From a virus, in the IMG/VR virus record IMGVR_UViG_3300037961_004087, positions 1 to 60,234 of that record: a DNA stretch of 60,234 bases; one strand, given 5' to 3'. Positions 49,007 through 57,910 of the stretch are shown piece by piece. A program made the position numbers and the translations under genes. The notes under the pieces were generated by a model, which searched no databases, had not been told where the DNA came from, and saw only the letters and a program-made list of their open reading frames with translations. Every line of letters begins with the position of its first letter. Within the stretch, counting starts at the first letter, position 1.

Positions 49007-49716
49007 TGAAATTGTTGATTCAATTCCCGACTTATGCAAGACCCGAAAAGTTTCTTCGGGTTTTAAATAAGTACGTCGAAACAGTCAGTAATCATAATAC
49101 AGTATTTTTTAACATCAATTGTGATGCGGCTGATTTAACTATGACAAATGCGTACATTCAAGAAAGAATCAAATTCATACTGGGTAAGATACCCAATGTA
49201 GATGGTGTGATTAATTATGATCAGAATACTACCAAGATTAGTGCAATCAACGACCACGTTGAAGAGCAAGAGTTTGACATTGTAGTTTGTGCCAGTGACG
49301 ACATGGTTCCAAAGGCTTGGGGTTGGGACAATGAGATTGTTATTGCTATGCAAGAACACTTTCCAAATCTAGATGGGTGTGTTCATTTTAATGATGGAAA
49401 TACAGATGGAAAACTTATTACTTTTTCTATTCTTGGCAAAGAACTGTATAACCACTTTGGTTATATCTATCACCCGGACTATAAAAGCCTTTATTGCGAT
49501 GATGAGTTCACGCAGGAGGTAAGAGCTATGGGTAAAGAGAAATATATCAATAAGGTTATTATTAGTCACGAACATTGGAGCATTGAAGGCTCTGAAAATC
49601 ATAACGAAACAGATATGGCTGTTCAAAAAACACTACACTTTTCAGGTCGAGATCAAGAGGTGTTTAATAGAAGAAAAAGTCTTGGATTTCCAAAACAAAG
49701 GATTACAAATGACTAA
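49006..49716 (+). CDS. Glycosyltransferase family 2-like protein
   Basis: 236 residues. KLLIQFPTYARPEKFLRVLN is a GT2-type start and FDIVVCASDDMVPKAWGWDN carries the SDD metal motif. HPDYKSLYCDDEFTQEVRAM resembles the acceptor-side ED-like motif. AAGGAT precedes the ATG, which overlaps the previous stop. Confidence 0.8.
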   Translation: MKLLIQFPTYARPEKFLRVLNKYVETVSNHNTVFFNINCDAADLTMTNAYIQERIKFILGKIPNVDGVINYDQNTTKISAINDHVEEQEFDIVVCASDDMVPKAWGWDNEIVIAMQEHFPNLDGCVHFNDGNTDGKLITFSILGKELYNHFGYIYHPDYKSLYCDDEFTQEVRAMGKEKYINKVIISHEHWSIEGSENHNETDMAVQKTLHFSGRDQEVFNRRKSLGFPKQRITND

Positions 49717-50380
49717 AGTTATATCTTTTAGTTTGTGGGGTAATGACCCAAGATACACACAGGGTATGGTAAGAAATGCAGAACTGGCTAAAGAAGTCTA
49801 CCCAGACTGGACTGTAACTCTTTACGCACATCAAGATGTAAACCAAGACATATTGCAAGTTTTAGAAAACTTAGATGTTCAGATTCGCTTGATGACTACT
49901 CAGAATTGGAAAGCAAGTATGTGGAGATTCTATCAAGCCGATGGGCCAAACACGGTTATCGTTAGAGATGCCGATAGTAGAATTTCTTACAGGGAAAAAT
50001 TTGCTGTCGATGAATGGCTTGCAAGTGACAAAGATTTTCATATCATAAGAGATCATCCTTATCACGCTGTACCAATTATGGCTGGTATGTGGGGTGCAAG
50101 AAATGGAATCTTAAAAGGAATAACCGATCAGATTGAAAGATACGAAGTAGACAAATTCGGTGTAGATCAAGACTTTCTTAAAGATGTAGTTTTCCCCAAG
50201 GTTGTAAAAGAATCTTTTGTACATGATACCTTTTACGGTCATAACCCAATACCCATCGCACAAAGACATCCAGATTTTTTCGTTGGGCAAGCGTATGATG
50301 GAGCCGACAAAATACTAGATGCCGATGGTAACTTCCAGAAATATTTTGAAGTGGAGAAAATAAATGCGGGTATTCGCTAA
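49709..50380 (+). CDS. GT-A-like glycosyltransferase
   Basis: 223 residues from the ATG at 49709. KVISFSLWGNDPRYTQGMVR and NAELAKEVYPDWTVTLYAHQ start a GT-A fold; ASMWRFYQADGPNTVIVRDA followed by DSRIS gives the RDADS (DxD) site. DHPYHAVPIMAGMWGARNGI resembles the acceptor loop of capsule-type transferases. The frame extends upstream, but the added part overlaps the preceding gene. Confidence 0.78.
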   Translation: MTKVISFSLWGNDPRYTQGMVRNAELAKEVYPDWTVTLYAHQDVNQDILQVLENLDVQIRLMTTQNWKASMWRFYQADGPNTVIVRDADSRISYREKFAVDEWLASDKDFHIIRDHPYHAVPIMAGMWGARNGILKGITDQIERYEVDKFGVDQDFLKDVVFPKVVKESFVHDTFYGHNPIPIAQRHPDFFVGQAYDGADKILDADGNFQKYFEVEKINAGIR

Positions 50381-51176
50381 TGTAATGATACAAAACGAGG
50401 CTCTGATTCTACCGCTTGTCTATGAGTACTGGAAGGATTACCCTATTGACCAGTGGGTTTTCTACAACGATAATTCTACAGATGCCACTCTAGAAGTTAT
50501 AAACAGTTTGTTTCCAACCGCTATGGTCTTTGACAACAAAGATCCAAACTTTAGCGAAGCTAGAAATAGAGGAACAATGTTCGAGTATTCTAGGCAAAAT
50601 GGTGCAGACTATGTACTTGCTATAGATGTGGATGAACTTCTTAGTGCTAATCTTGTAAATCATTGGTCGGAGCTTACAAACTGCGAATCTGAGTGTCAAT
50701 TGTATTGGTATAATGTCGTGGGATCTGTAAATAAAATGCGGCAAGATCCGAGTTATTTAGAAAACTACAGAACGTTCTTTGTTCCTACCGCAAAAGCTGG
50801 AATGTTTAACCCCGGACATGTGACGTATCATACACCGAGAACACCACCTGTGTTTTTACCACAAACCAAAAGGAAAGACGTTGGAGTTATCCATTTACAG
50901 TCTATAAATAAAAAATACTACGCTTTGAAACAGCTTTGGTATAAGCACTATGAGTGGGTAACTTGGAAAAAAGATCCTAATTATTTAAACGCAATGTACG
51001 ATGTGGTGGTTAATGGGTTGGATTTTTGTGAGCAAAATACCCCCGAAGAAATTGCTGGTGATTTAAAGTTCGATGCGTCTGTATACGACGAAATAGCTGA
51101 AATCAAAGGCTATAGACAATTTATTCTAAATAATTATAATCCAACACTTGTAACATTTGGAGAACAATACCTGTGA
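50364..51176 (+). CDS. Glycosyltransferase family 2/92-like protein
   Basis: 270 residues. FANVMIQNEALILPLVYEYW and FYNDNSTDATLEVINSLF match the GT2/GT92 start, and YVLAIDVDELLSANLVNHWS supplies DxD with the following DE. Later IHLQSINKKYYALKQLWYKH is typical of this group. It overlaps the previous gene by 17 bases. Confidence 0.85.
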   Translation: MRVFANVMIQNEALILPLVYEYWKDYPIDQWVFYNDNSTDATLEVINSLFPTAMVFDNKDPNFSEARNRGTMFEYSRQNGADYVLAIDVDELLSANLVNHWSELTNCESECQLYWYNVVGSVNKMRQDPSYLENYRTFFVPTAKAGMFNPGHVTYHTPRTPPVFLPQTKRKDVGVIHLQSINKKYYALKQLWYKHYEWVTWKKDPNYLNAMYDVVVNGLDFCEQNTPEEIAGDLKFDASVYDEIAEIKGYRQFILNNYNPTLVTFGEQYL

Positions 51177-51889
51177 AAATAATTGGTTTGATGCTTGCGT
51201 CGAATAATCAGGAAAATGGCCGGTCATATCTGGATATGGTCACCGCCTGTAAAGAGACGTGGATAAAAAAGAGACATCCTAATGTAGAGGTCATCTCCAC
51301 TTGGGGAAAAACGTTTAATCCATACCTCACAGAAAAACTAAATAATAATGAGTGGATGTTAACTCAAGAAAATGACCTATTGATAAACACTGAAGAGCAT
51401 AGGGCAAACCTTTTAATTAAAACAGTTAAAGGTATGGAATGTGCCCTATTGAAATATCCAGATTTAGATTACGTCTTTAGGCCAAATTGCGGTAGCTATA
51501 TCTGTACAGAACTGCTGTATGATTTTTTAAAAGATCAACCAGATAAGAATTACTATTCTGGAATGTTTGGAGATTATAAGGGGGTAGAGTTTTGTTCAGG
51601 GTCTTGTACATTATACAGTAAAGATGTTGTAGAGCATATCGTAGAAAACCAATCTAAGTTACAGTACGATGGTTGGGATATGATGGACGATGTTAGTATG
51701 GGGAAATTCTTAAAAGAATCTGGTTACAAGCGAACTGACGGTGCAAAAAGAGTTATGATTCAAACAGAGCAACAGTTAGTAGAAAAATGGGACAAAAAAT
51801 GCTATCATCATTATTTCTGTCATACTATAAATCCACAACTCATATACAAATGTCATGAATTATTCGAGGGGGTAACAAATGAAAATTGA
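51173..51889 (+). CDS. GT31-like (fringe-type) glycosyltransferase
   Basis: 238 residues from the GTG at 51173. MVTACKETWIKKRHP and VISTWGKTFN resemble the GT31 start; LLIKTVKGMECALLKYPDLD then YVFRPNCGSYICTEL corresponds to the DDD region, here altered to RPNCGS. EFCSGSCTLYSKDVVEHIVE and WDMMDDVSMGKFL match the GG and ED-like motifs. The altered metal site raises doubt about activity. Confidence 0.65.
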   Translation: MKIIGLMLASNNQENGRSYLDMVTACKETWIKKRHPNVEVISTWGKTFNPYLTEKLNNNEWMLTQENDLLINTEEHRANLLIKTVKGMECALLKYPDLDYVFRPNCGSYICTELLYDFLKDQPDKNYYSGMFGDYKGVEFCSGSCTLYSKDVVEHIVENQSKLQYDGWDMMDDVSMGKFLKESGYKRTDGAKRVMIQTEQQLVEKWDKKCYHHYFCHTINPQLIYKCHELFEGVTNEN

Positions 51890-52664
51890 TAGAATTGTTA
51901 CGTCTATAAATGAGAACCCAGACTACGTTTCATTTGCACAGTCTACGTGTTGGATATGGCACAAGTTGGGGTATGCGGTCACACTAAATATTGTTGGGAA
52001 CCATACGGTTGACGTAGGCGACACAGCAGAGGTTATCAATTGGGATAATCTACCGTCTGTAGAAAGCAACAAACAATCTCAATTTATTAGAATGTATAAT
52101 GCTAGTACATATGGCGATGAAAACTGTATGATTGCAGACATTGATATGATTCCTCTAAGTGATGCACCACTTTTGGCCTACAATAAAGTTCCAGAGGATC
52201 ATCTAGCTCAATTCGGTTATGAACACCCAGCGTTTCAAGTATATCCAGATGTTGGAAAATGGCCCATGCATGGGACCGCTGCAAAAGGTAATACATTTAA
52301 AGAAATTATTAATCCTCACAACAAGAGTCTGGAACAACTTGCGTTTGAATGGAATATTTCTATGTTAGACCATCGAGCAAGACCTATGGCTAATGGGTAT
52401 TTTTGTGACGAATCTTTAATTAAGTGTCTTCTAGATAAATGGGTGGGAAAAACTAATAGAGTCAGTAGGATACGAAGAGAACAAGCTGGAGATTTTAAAC
52501 AGCATGAAGATGGAGGCTATACTGTCTACGGAAGAATAGATAAAGAAAAATGGGACACCATAGAGGGTGAAAATTTACGGGATTATTTTGAAATTCATGG
52601 ACCAAGACCGTTCACAAAAGAATGGTATGGTACAGTCATTGATTTTATAGGAGAAAACAAGTGA
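51879..52664 (+). CDS. GT-A-like glycosyltransferase
   Basis: 261 residues. RIVTSINENPDYVSFAQSTC and WIWHKLGYAVTLNIVGNHTV begin the fold. ENCMIADIDMIPLSDAP carries the DxD metal motif in GT8-like context. MHGTAAKGNTFKEIINPHNK and ANGYFCDESLIKCLLDKWVG follow. It overlaps both neighbours. The acceptor is unknown. Confidence 0.72.
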   Translation: MKIDRIVTSINENPDYVSFAQSTCWIWHKLGYAVTLNIVGNHTVDVGDTAEVINWDNLPSVESNKQSQFIRMYNASTYGDENCMIADIDMIPLSDAPLLAYNKVPEDHLAQFGYEHPAFQVYPDVGKWPMHGTAAKGNTFKEIINPHNKSLEQLAFEWNISMLDHRARPMANGYFCDESLIKCLLDKWVGKTNRVSRIRREQAGDFKQHEDGGYTVYGRIDKEKWDTIEGENLRDYFEIHGPRPFTKEWYGTVIDFIGENK

Positions 52665-53314
52665 TTTATACTCACCCATTATTTACAAAATTTTTAGACA
52701 GAAATAACGTATCCACAATCGTAGAAGCTGGTGCTAGGTGGGGTGCGGAGTCTAGAGATTTGAGTGAATTTTATAGGCAGGCCGATATATATTCTTTTGA
52801 ACCAAACCCTAACACAAGAGAAGATTGTAGAAATGAACTTGAGTCTTTGAGCAATGTAAAGTTCTACGATTTCGGACTTGGTGACAAAAATGATGAACTT
52901 CCATTCTTTTCTACCCCAACCGGACACGAGGGCTCATCTTCTTTTTTGAAGCGAATAGATTTTGAAAGTTTTCAAGAGCAGACTGGTGTTATTAAAACTC
53001 TTAGGCTTGATGATTTTATGAGAAATGAAGGTATTCAGCATATCGACCTATTATGTATGGATGTTCAAGGTTTTGAACTAAACATATTAAAGGGTGCTGG
53101 AGAATTTATTGATAAGATTAAGTTTGTCATTATGGAAGAACCTACATCAGAGAAGTGGCCTGCATTTTTACCACAAGATATCCATTCTTTTTATGTGGGA
53201 GCACCGCCCGCATCAGAAATTCAACGTTTTATGATTGATAACGGATTTCAAGAAATTGCAAGAATAAGAGAAAACGATGTAGAAGATAACGTTATGTATG
53301 GGAGAATCAAATGA
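52661..53314 (+). CDS. FkbM-type methyltransferase
   Basis: 217 residues from the GTG at 52661. STIVEAGARWGAESRDLSEF is the SAM loop, YSFEPNPNTREDC the acidic strand end, and HIDLLCMDVQGFELNILKGA the FkbM signature. GEEP-like IMEEPTSEKWPA follows. It probably O-methylates a sugar of the cassette's product. AGGAG precedes the start, which overlaps the previous stop. Confidence 0.92.
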   Translation: MIYTHPLFTKFLDRNNVSTIVEAGARWGAESRDLSEFYRQADIYSFEPNPNTREDCRNELESLSNVKFYDFGLGDKNDELPFFSTPTGHEGSSSFLKRIDFESFQEQTGVIKTLRLDDFMRNEGIQHIDLLCMDVQGFELNILKGAGEFIDKIKFVIMEEPTSEKWPAFLPQDIHSFYVGAPPASEIQRFMIDNGFQEIARIRENDVEDNVMYGRIK

Positions 53315-54246
53315 AGGTATTACTAACTGGCGGATCAGGATTTCTGGGAAAGAATATTAGGCAAAACTTTCAAGATAAACAGTATAGCCTTACATCTCTA
53401 AGTAGCAAGGTATATGACCTTAGAGATAGTTATGCCTGCAAGAAAGTAATAGAAAATTATAGCCCTGACGTTATTGTTCATGCTGCTGGCAGCGTTGGTG
53501 GTATTCAGGCAAATAAAGAAAATCCCGGTAAATTCATGTACGATAACCTTTCTATGGGTATGAACATGATTGAACGCACCCGTCAATACCGAGATAAAAC
53601 ACAGAAAGATATAAAGTTTATTATGTTGGGCACAGTTTGTGCATATCCAAAATATACACCTACCCCATTTTTGGAAAGCCACCTCTGGGAAGGTTATCCA
53701 GAAGAAACCAACGCACCTTATGGCATCGCTAAGAAAACTTTGATGAAGATGGGCGAGACTTACCATGAACAATATGGGATGAATATTGTAAATATTATTC
53801 CTGTTAATATGTATGGTCCATACGATCATTTTAATCTTACTAGTAGCCATGTAATACCTGCCCTTATTTTAAAGTTTTATAATGCCATCAAGAATAATCA
53901 GAAAGAAGTAGAGGTTTGGGGTACGGGTAGAGCATCAAGAGAGTTTTTATATGCTGATGATTGTGCCCAAGCAATTCATTGTGCTATTCATGCCAATGTC
54001 GGACCTGAACCAATCAATATTGGGACCGGAAAAGAGATTACTATTATGGATCTAGCTTTTGAAATTGCTGAACAAATGGCTTACGAAGGCGTTATTAAAT
54101 GGCAATCCGACAAGCCGGATGGTCAGCCCCGCCGTTGCCTGAACACTCATCAGGCTACTGAGAAGTTAAACTTTCGAGCTTCAACGGATTTACAAACTGG
54201 ACTTAAACATACCATCGAATGGTTTTTAAAGGAGAATCAAAAATGA
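53311..54246 (+). CDS. fcl: GDP-L-fucose synthase
   Basis: 311 residues. VLLTGGSGFLGKNIRQNF is the NADP Rossmann loop. VHAAGSVGGIQANKENPGKF, GTVCAYPKYTPTPFLESHLW, PYGIAKKTLMKMGE (Tyr-Lys pair) and WGTGRASREFLYADDCAQAI are hallmarks of Fcl, and DKPDGQPRRCL completes the match. It converts GDP-4-keto-6-deoxymannose to GDP-L-fucose. The preceding enzyme (GDP-mannose dehydratase, Gmd) is absent, so its substrate must come from the host. Confidence 0.95.
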   Translation: MKVLLTGGSGFLGKNIRQNFQDKQYSLTSLSSKVYDLRDSYACKKVIENYSPDVIVHAAGSVGGIQANKENPGKFMYDNLSMGMNMIERTRQYRDKTQKDIKFIMLGTVCAYPKYTPTPFLESHLWEGYPEETNAPYGIAKKTLMKMGETYHEQYGMNIVNIIPVNMYGPYDHFNLTSSHVIPALILKFYNAIKNNQKEVEVWGTGRASREFLYADDCAQAIHCAIHANVGPEPINIGTGKEITIMDLAFEIAEQMAYEGVIKWQSDKPDGQPRRCLNTHQATEKLNFRASTDLQTGLKHTIEWFLKENQK

Positions 54247-54680
54247 AACTAGCATTTTATGTTGACACAAATGGTGGAACACCTCTAAACACAGAAATAT
54301 ACAATTTTCTAAATGAGAATATTGATGAGCTAGAAGATGCGGCAGTGTTTTTTGAGAACACAAACTTTAATCCTGTGCAGGTAAAGTTTGGGATGTTTGA
54401 TGCTGCGGATATTTGGAGTTTTAGTGGAGACCTTGTTTGTACTTCTCCAAGCTCATTTGCTAAAGCAAGAAATGTGGTTAACGACCAAAAGATATGTTAT
54501 ATGTTTGACTCTAGTCAAAAAAGAGAAGAATCCTTATTTGATTTATTCTGGATCTCTCAAAGCGTTAAGGTATTTGTGAACAATGAAACAGATGCAAATA
54601 TTTTTTACAGAATTACGGGTGTTAAGCCTGTAAATATAGAAGGTTTTAATTTAAGTAAGCTAAAAGAGGTATTCCAATGA
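54243..54680 (+). CDS. Unknown small protein at the cassette end
   Basis: 145 residues from the ATG at 54243, overlapping the fcl stop (ATGA). KLAFYVDTNGGTPLNTEIYN and IWSFSGDLVCTSPSSFAKAR recall the N-terminal domain of a GT-B enzyme, and SQSVKVFVNNETDANIFYRI a later strand, but no donor motif is present. It may be a degenerate or accessory glycosyltransferase. Confidence 0.5.
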   Translation: MKLAFYVDTNGGTPLNTEIYNFLNENIDELEDAAVFFENTNFNPVQVKFGMFDAADIWSFSGDLVCTSPSSFAKARNVVNDQKICYMFDSSQKREESLFDLFWISQSVKVFVNNETDANIFYRITGVKPVNIEGFNLSKLKEVFQ

Positions 54681-55441
54681 ATGATTTTGATAAACAAGTC
54701 ATCGAACTCTACAACGAAAAGAACAAGAGTACTTATGAGATAGCTAAACAGTTGGAGACATATCCTAACAAGATTAGACGAACGCTAATCAAACACGGTT
54801 ATGAATTGAAGGATAAAAGTGCGGCACAAAAAGCTGCACTAAACTCTGGTCGTAGCCTACATCCAACTGCGGGTAAAAAAAGAACTGAGCAGCAAAAAAT
54901 AGCTATCAGTAAAGGGTTGGTAAGTTATTGGGAAGAAATGAGTGATAAAGAAAAAGCAAGAAGAGTTAGGCAAGCAAAAAATAATTGGAAAAATATGTCG
55001 TCAGAACAAAGAGAAGTTATGAGATCTAAGGGAATCGCTGCTATTCGTGCCGCAGCGAAAGAAGGGTCGAAGATGGAAAAATGGGTAAAAGATAGGCTGG
55101 AAGAGGCTGGGTTTTTTGTTCGTATGCATGTTTTGATAATTCCTGCTGAAAATCTAGAAATTGACTTGTATATTCCTGAATTGAAGACTATAATAGAGGT
55201 AGATGGGCCTAGTCATTTTTTACCAATCTGGGGAGAGGACAAACTCCAGAAACAGGTAAATGCTGACTTGAGGAAGTCAGGTTCTCTCCTATCTAAAGGA
55301 TACGCAGTGATCCGTTTGAAGTCACTGGGACAGGAAAGTTTGGCGAAACGTGAAGAAATGTTATCGTCCGTAGTAGACGAAGTAATTAAGATTTCAAAGA
55401 AGTTCCCGCCAAAGGCAAAGCGTTTTATAGAGGTTGAATAA
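54677..55441 (+). CDS. HTH plus PD-(D/E)XK endonuclease, homing-like
   Basis: 254 residues. The N terminus has a helix-turn-helix (STYEIAKQLETYPNKIRRTL). A basic middle (TAGKKRTEQQKIAISKGL) resembles the NUMOD3-type DNA-binding repeat of homing endonucleases. The C terminus is a Vsr/DUF559-like nuclease (NLEIDLYIPELKTIIEVDGP, then SHFLPIWGED). The plan is that of free-standing homing endonucleases in phages. It overlaps the preceding gene by four bases. No intron or split gene lies directly beside it. Confidence 0.75.
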   Translation: MNDFDKQVIELYNEKNKSTYEIAKQLETYPNKIRRTLIKHGYELKDKSAAQKAALNSGRSLHPTAGKKRTEQQKIAISKGLVSYWEEMSDKEKARRVRQAKNNWKNMSSEQREVMRSKGIAAIRAAAKEGSKMEKWVKDRLEEAGFFVRMHVLIIPAENLEIDLYIPELKTIIEVDGPSHFLPIWGEDKLQKQVNADLRKSGSLLSKGYAVIRLKSLGQESLAKREEMLSSVVDEVIKISKKFPPKAKRFIEVE

Positions 55442-56199
55442 TGAGTGATGATATGTTTGAGGGCGTTGCTCTTGAGACTCCAGTAAGTGTTGACACTAGC
55501 GTAAAAGATGAGATTGTGGCAGATGGTCCAGACCCCACATCTCCAGAATGGAACGACTATGTTCTTGGTTTATTTGCTGAAAACGAGTTGTACGATGGTA
55601 GACCATTGTGTGCTGGTCTCAGGAGAGTAGCAGAACTTCTGCTAGGAAGGATCGTTATCAGTAGACCTACTCAGGTTTTCCCCCCTACAGCGGGGGACAC
55701 TATTGGTAGAGCTACTGTTATTTGGGAAGTGGTATTTGAAGATGGTAGTATTTTCAGTGACGTTGCAGACTGCTGGGAAGGTAACACAGACGACACATTT
55801 TGCGTCTTTAACACTGCTACAGCAGCAACCAGAGCAGAGGGTAGGGCTTTAAGAAAGGCTCTTAGACTCAAGACTGTGGCCGCAGAAGAGATGACCAAGA
55901 AGAATACCGCAAGTATTGTACGTAGTATTAGCCAAACTAAGGCGATGGAAGCGACAGAAGGCGAGTATAATGATTCGCAGAGAATGACTGACCCACAAGC
56001 CAACTTCATTGATGTCAAGTGTAAGCAGTTGAACCTTAACGTCGCGGAATTCTTTAAGGTGGTATTCGACGTAAATGTAAAGAGAAAAGTAGATAAGGGT
56101 CAAGCGAGTGCTGCGATCCAAAAACTTAATGATTTCCAAGCTGACAAGGGTCTCATTCCAGACTCTATCAACTCTTACTCATCCGATTGGAGGGATTAA
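55441..56199 (+). CDS. Possible ssDNA-annealing protein
   Basis: 252 residues. Residues about 60-145 include GRATVIWEVVFEDGSIFSDV and TATAATRAEGRALRKALRLK, which resembles the Rad52/ERF-type pattern in which a strand-rich core is followed by a helix with AxxRAxxRALR. The C-terminal part is helical (ASAAIQKLNDFQADKG). It starts on the stop of the nuclease gene. A recombination role would fit the RecA-like and Cas4-like proteins, but the family call is tentative. Confidence 0.5.
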   Translation: MSDDMFEGVALETPVSVDTSVKDEIVADGPDPTSPEWNDYVLGLFAENELYDGRPLCAGLRRVAELLLGRIVISRPTQVFPPTAGDTIGRATVIWEVVFEDGSIFSDVADCWEGNTDDTFCVFNTATAATRAEGRALRKALRLKTVAAEEMTKKNTASIVRSISQTKAMEATEGEYNDSQRMTDPQANFIDVKCKQLNLNVAEFFKVVFDVNVKRKVDKGQASAAIQKLNDFQADKGLIPDSINSYSSDWRD

Positions 56200-56531
56200 T
56201 GAAAGTAAATTATACTTCAAAAAATGGTCGCATTTCAGTTGAATTGGAAGGCGATGGTCAAAGAGAGATTTTCGAGCAGATCTCAAGATTTCAAGAGGTT
56301 TTTGAAGAAGCCTCATGTGGAAAATGTGGCTCTGACAATATTAAATTCGTTGTTCGTAATGTAGATGATAACATGTACTATGAACTTCGTTGTCAAGATT
56401 GTGGAGCAAGGTTGTCCTTTGGTTCTCATAAGAAAGGGGGTGGTTTGTTTCCAAAACGTAAAGATGGCGACAACTGGCTACCTGACCGTGGTTGGGTAAA
56501 GTGGAATCCCAAGACTGAAAAGAACGAATAA
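56199..56531 (+). CDS. Small zinc-ribbon protein
   Basis: 110 residues from the ATG at 56199, which overlaps the previous stop (TAATG) after GGAGG. CGKCGSDNIKFVVRN and YELRCQDCGARLSFG form a four-Cys zinc ribbon. The tail is basic and Trp-containing (DNWLPDRGWVKWNPKTE). It is the last plus-strand gene before the terminator. It may assist the preceding possible annealing protein. Confidence 0.7.
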   Translation: MKVNYTSKNGRISVELEGDGQREIFEQISRFQEVFEEASCGKCGSDNIKFVVRNVDDNMYYELRCQDCGARLSFGSHKKGGGLFPKRKDGDNWLPDRGWVKWNPKTEKNE

Positions 56532-56544
56532 AGGAGGATAAAAG

Positions 56545-56575
56545 AAAAGGGGTGGCAAAAACCACCCCTTTTTTC
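56545..56575. terminator. Bidirectional terminator between convergent operons
   Basis: AAAAGGGGTGG (56545-56555) pairs perfectly with CCACCCCTTTT (56562-56572) around a 6-base loop. T-rich sequence follows on the plus strand, and the flanking A run gives T on the minus strand. It lies between the last plus-strand gene and the convergent virion genes. Confidence 0.93.
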
Positions 56576-56594
56576 TATTTCTACACTAAAATTA

Positions 56595-57059
56595 TTAGGT
56601 AGGTGTAGATTCAATCAAAACTCTGGCAGTAAGAGTACCGGTAGCACTTACAGTCTGACCTTGGTGTGCATACCACTGCAAGTCAGTCATTGCATCTTGC
56701 AACTTATTCGCTCCCCACTTATCGGTGTTACCAGCTTGCCAAACAAACGGTTCGCCACGGGTCAAGTTAACAATAACATTTGTTCCGCCATCATCCATGA
56801 GATAGCCAGAAGCGGCACTTGCACCTGTAATTTGAGCGGCAGTCTGCTCCCACAGAAACAATACAGATTGTGCGTCAGCAGCAGTCTCAAGATTAAAGCC
56901 GGGAATCGTTTTTGCTGATGTGATAGTGCCGTGTCCTACTACTTCAGCAGAGATATTAATCTCTAAATTACCAGTCTTTGAATAGTTCTCTGTAATAGAT
57001 TTAGTTGAACCACCGGCTGTGTAATTTGTAGTTTGAGCAATAACGTGTGTAAAAGACAT
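56595..57059 (-). CDS. Virion-type protein
   Basis: 154 residues, rich in Thr, Ala and Gly (TTNYTAGGSTKSITENYSKT, SVLFLWEQTAAQITGASAAS), without Cys. AGGAG lies eight bases before the ATG. The composition and its neighbours suggest a head decoration or tail/fibre component. No family is recognised. It is the last gene of the minus-strand operon. Confidence 0.65.
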   Translation of the reverse strand: MSFTHVIAQTTNYTAGGSTKSITENYSKTGNLEINISAEVVGHGTITSAKTIPGFNLETAADAQSVLFLWEQTAAQITGASAASGYLMDDGGTNVIVNLTRGEPFVWQAGNTDKWGANKLQDAMTDLQWYAHQGQTVSATGTLTARVLIESTPT

Positions 57060-57086
57060 GTCAAAATCTCCTATTTAAAATATTCG

Positions 57087-57878
57087 TTATAGGTATTCTA
57101 GTGTAAAGTAAAGTCCAAAATCAGTTTTGCTTCCAATACTATCGGGGGAAGCACTCAAGGCTACGTACCAGTCGTGACGTGTTGCACGACAAGAGTTGCC
57201 AGATCTTGCAATATAATTAGTATATCCGCCCGCTGTGGAAACATTTGAACCCGGACTATCTTCTGCAATTCTTGTTTCGTCACCGCTAGTATTCAATCCA
57301 CTTGGCCCCGGACCGGGAGTCATTACCAAGTCTGCCATAGCAGTTCCATCTGTATACTCACTCCATTGATGAACGTCATCTTCGCCCCTAAATTTTAATG
57401 GGCCAATATCAGAGTCGTAATCGACTCCTTCTGTGGGATTAGGATGCCTAATCTCATAGACTTGAGTAGTAACACCAACCGCATGTGTATTGATGTCGTT
57501 CCTGTCGAAGATTCTTAATTTGCAGTTCTGAACCCTTACACCAGCAGCATCATCATGCTCGAATCTAATATTCAATGGTGCTTGAAAGTTTGGAATTCCA
57601 GAAACTCCAATTGGAGTCGTAGAGGATTGGATAAGACAAGTATTCTCATCGGCAGTTTCTACGTACTTAATATTTGAGCATCTAACACCAGAGGCGGTTC
57701 CTGCGGCGTTTGTTACGTATGTCGAGGTTTGATATTCACCAACTGGCACAGAGATACCAAATCCACCACCAAAAAAGCCAAGACCGGACCCGGCAGTGTG
57801 GTTGATAGTATCTGGCGAAGTCGAATGATCGGATACAAGCCAATCGTTATTATTCGCATGAAATGTAATTGTAGGCAT
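57087..57878 (-). CDS. Virion structural protein
   Basis: 263 residues, beta-rich. A Gly-rich start (TAGSGLGFFGGGFGISVPVG) and a C-terminal block RHDWYVALSASPDSIGSKTD then FGLYFTLEYL resemble structural proteins of large marine phages as I remember them. AGGAG precedes the ATG. It lies between two other virion-type genes. A tail-tip or fibre role is possible. Confidence 0.72.
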   Translation of the reverse strand: MPTITFHANNNDWLVSDHSTSPDTINHTAGSGLGFFGGGFGISVPVGEYQTSTYVTNAAGTASGVRCSNIKYVETADENTCLIQSSTTPIGVSGIPNFQAPLNIRFEHDDAAGVRVQNCKLRIFDRNDINTHAVGVTTQVYEIRHPNPTEGVDYDSDIGPLKFRGEDDVHQWSEYTDGTAMADLVMTPGPGPSGLNTSGDETRIAEDSPGSNVSTAGGYTNYIARSGNSCRATRHDWYVALSASPDSIGSKTDFGLYFTLEYL

Positions 57879-57910
57879 TATTTTGATCTCCTATTAAAAG
57901 ATATCCGTAT

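Noticed and set aside
53398-53850. A 150-residue minus-strand frame opposite fcl.
   Set aside because: It is a shadow of a strongly conserved gene, with no fitting composition or ribosome site.
55166-55194. TTGTAT-17-TATAAT within the homing-like nuclease gene, with GAAGAC before the -10.
   Set aside because: Only three of six -35 bases match, and it lies in a conserved nuclease motif.
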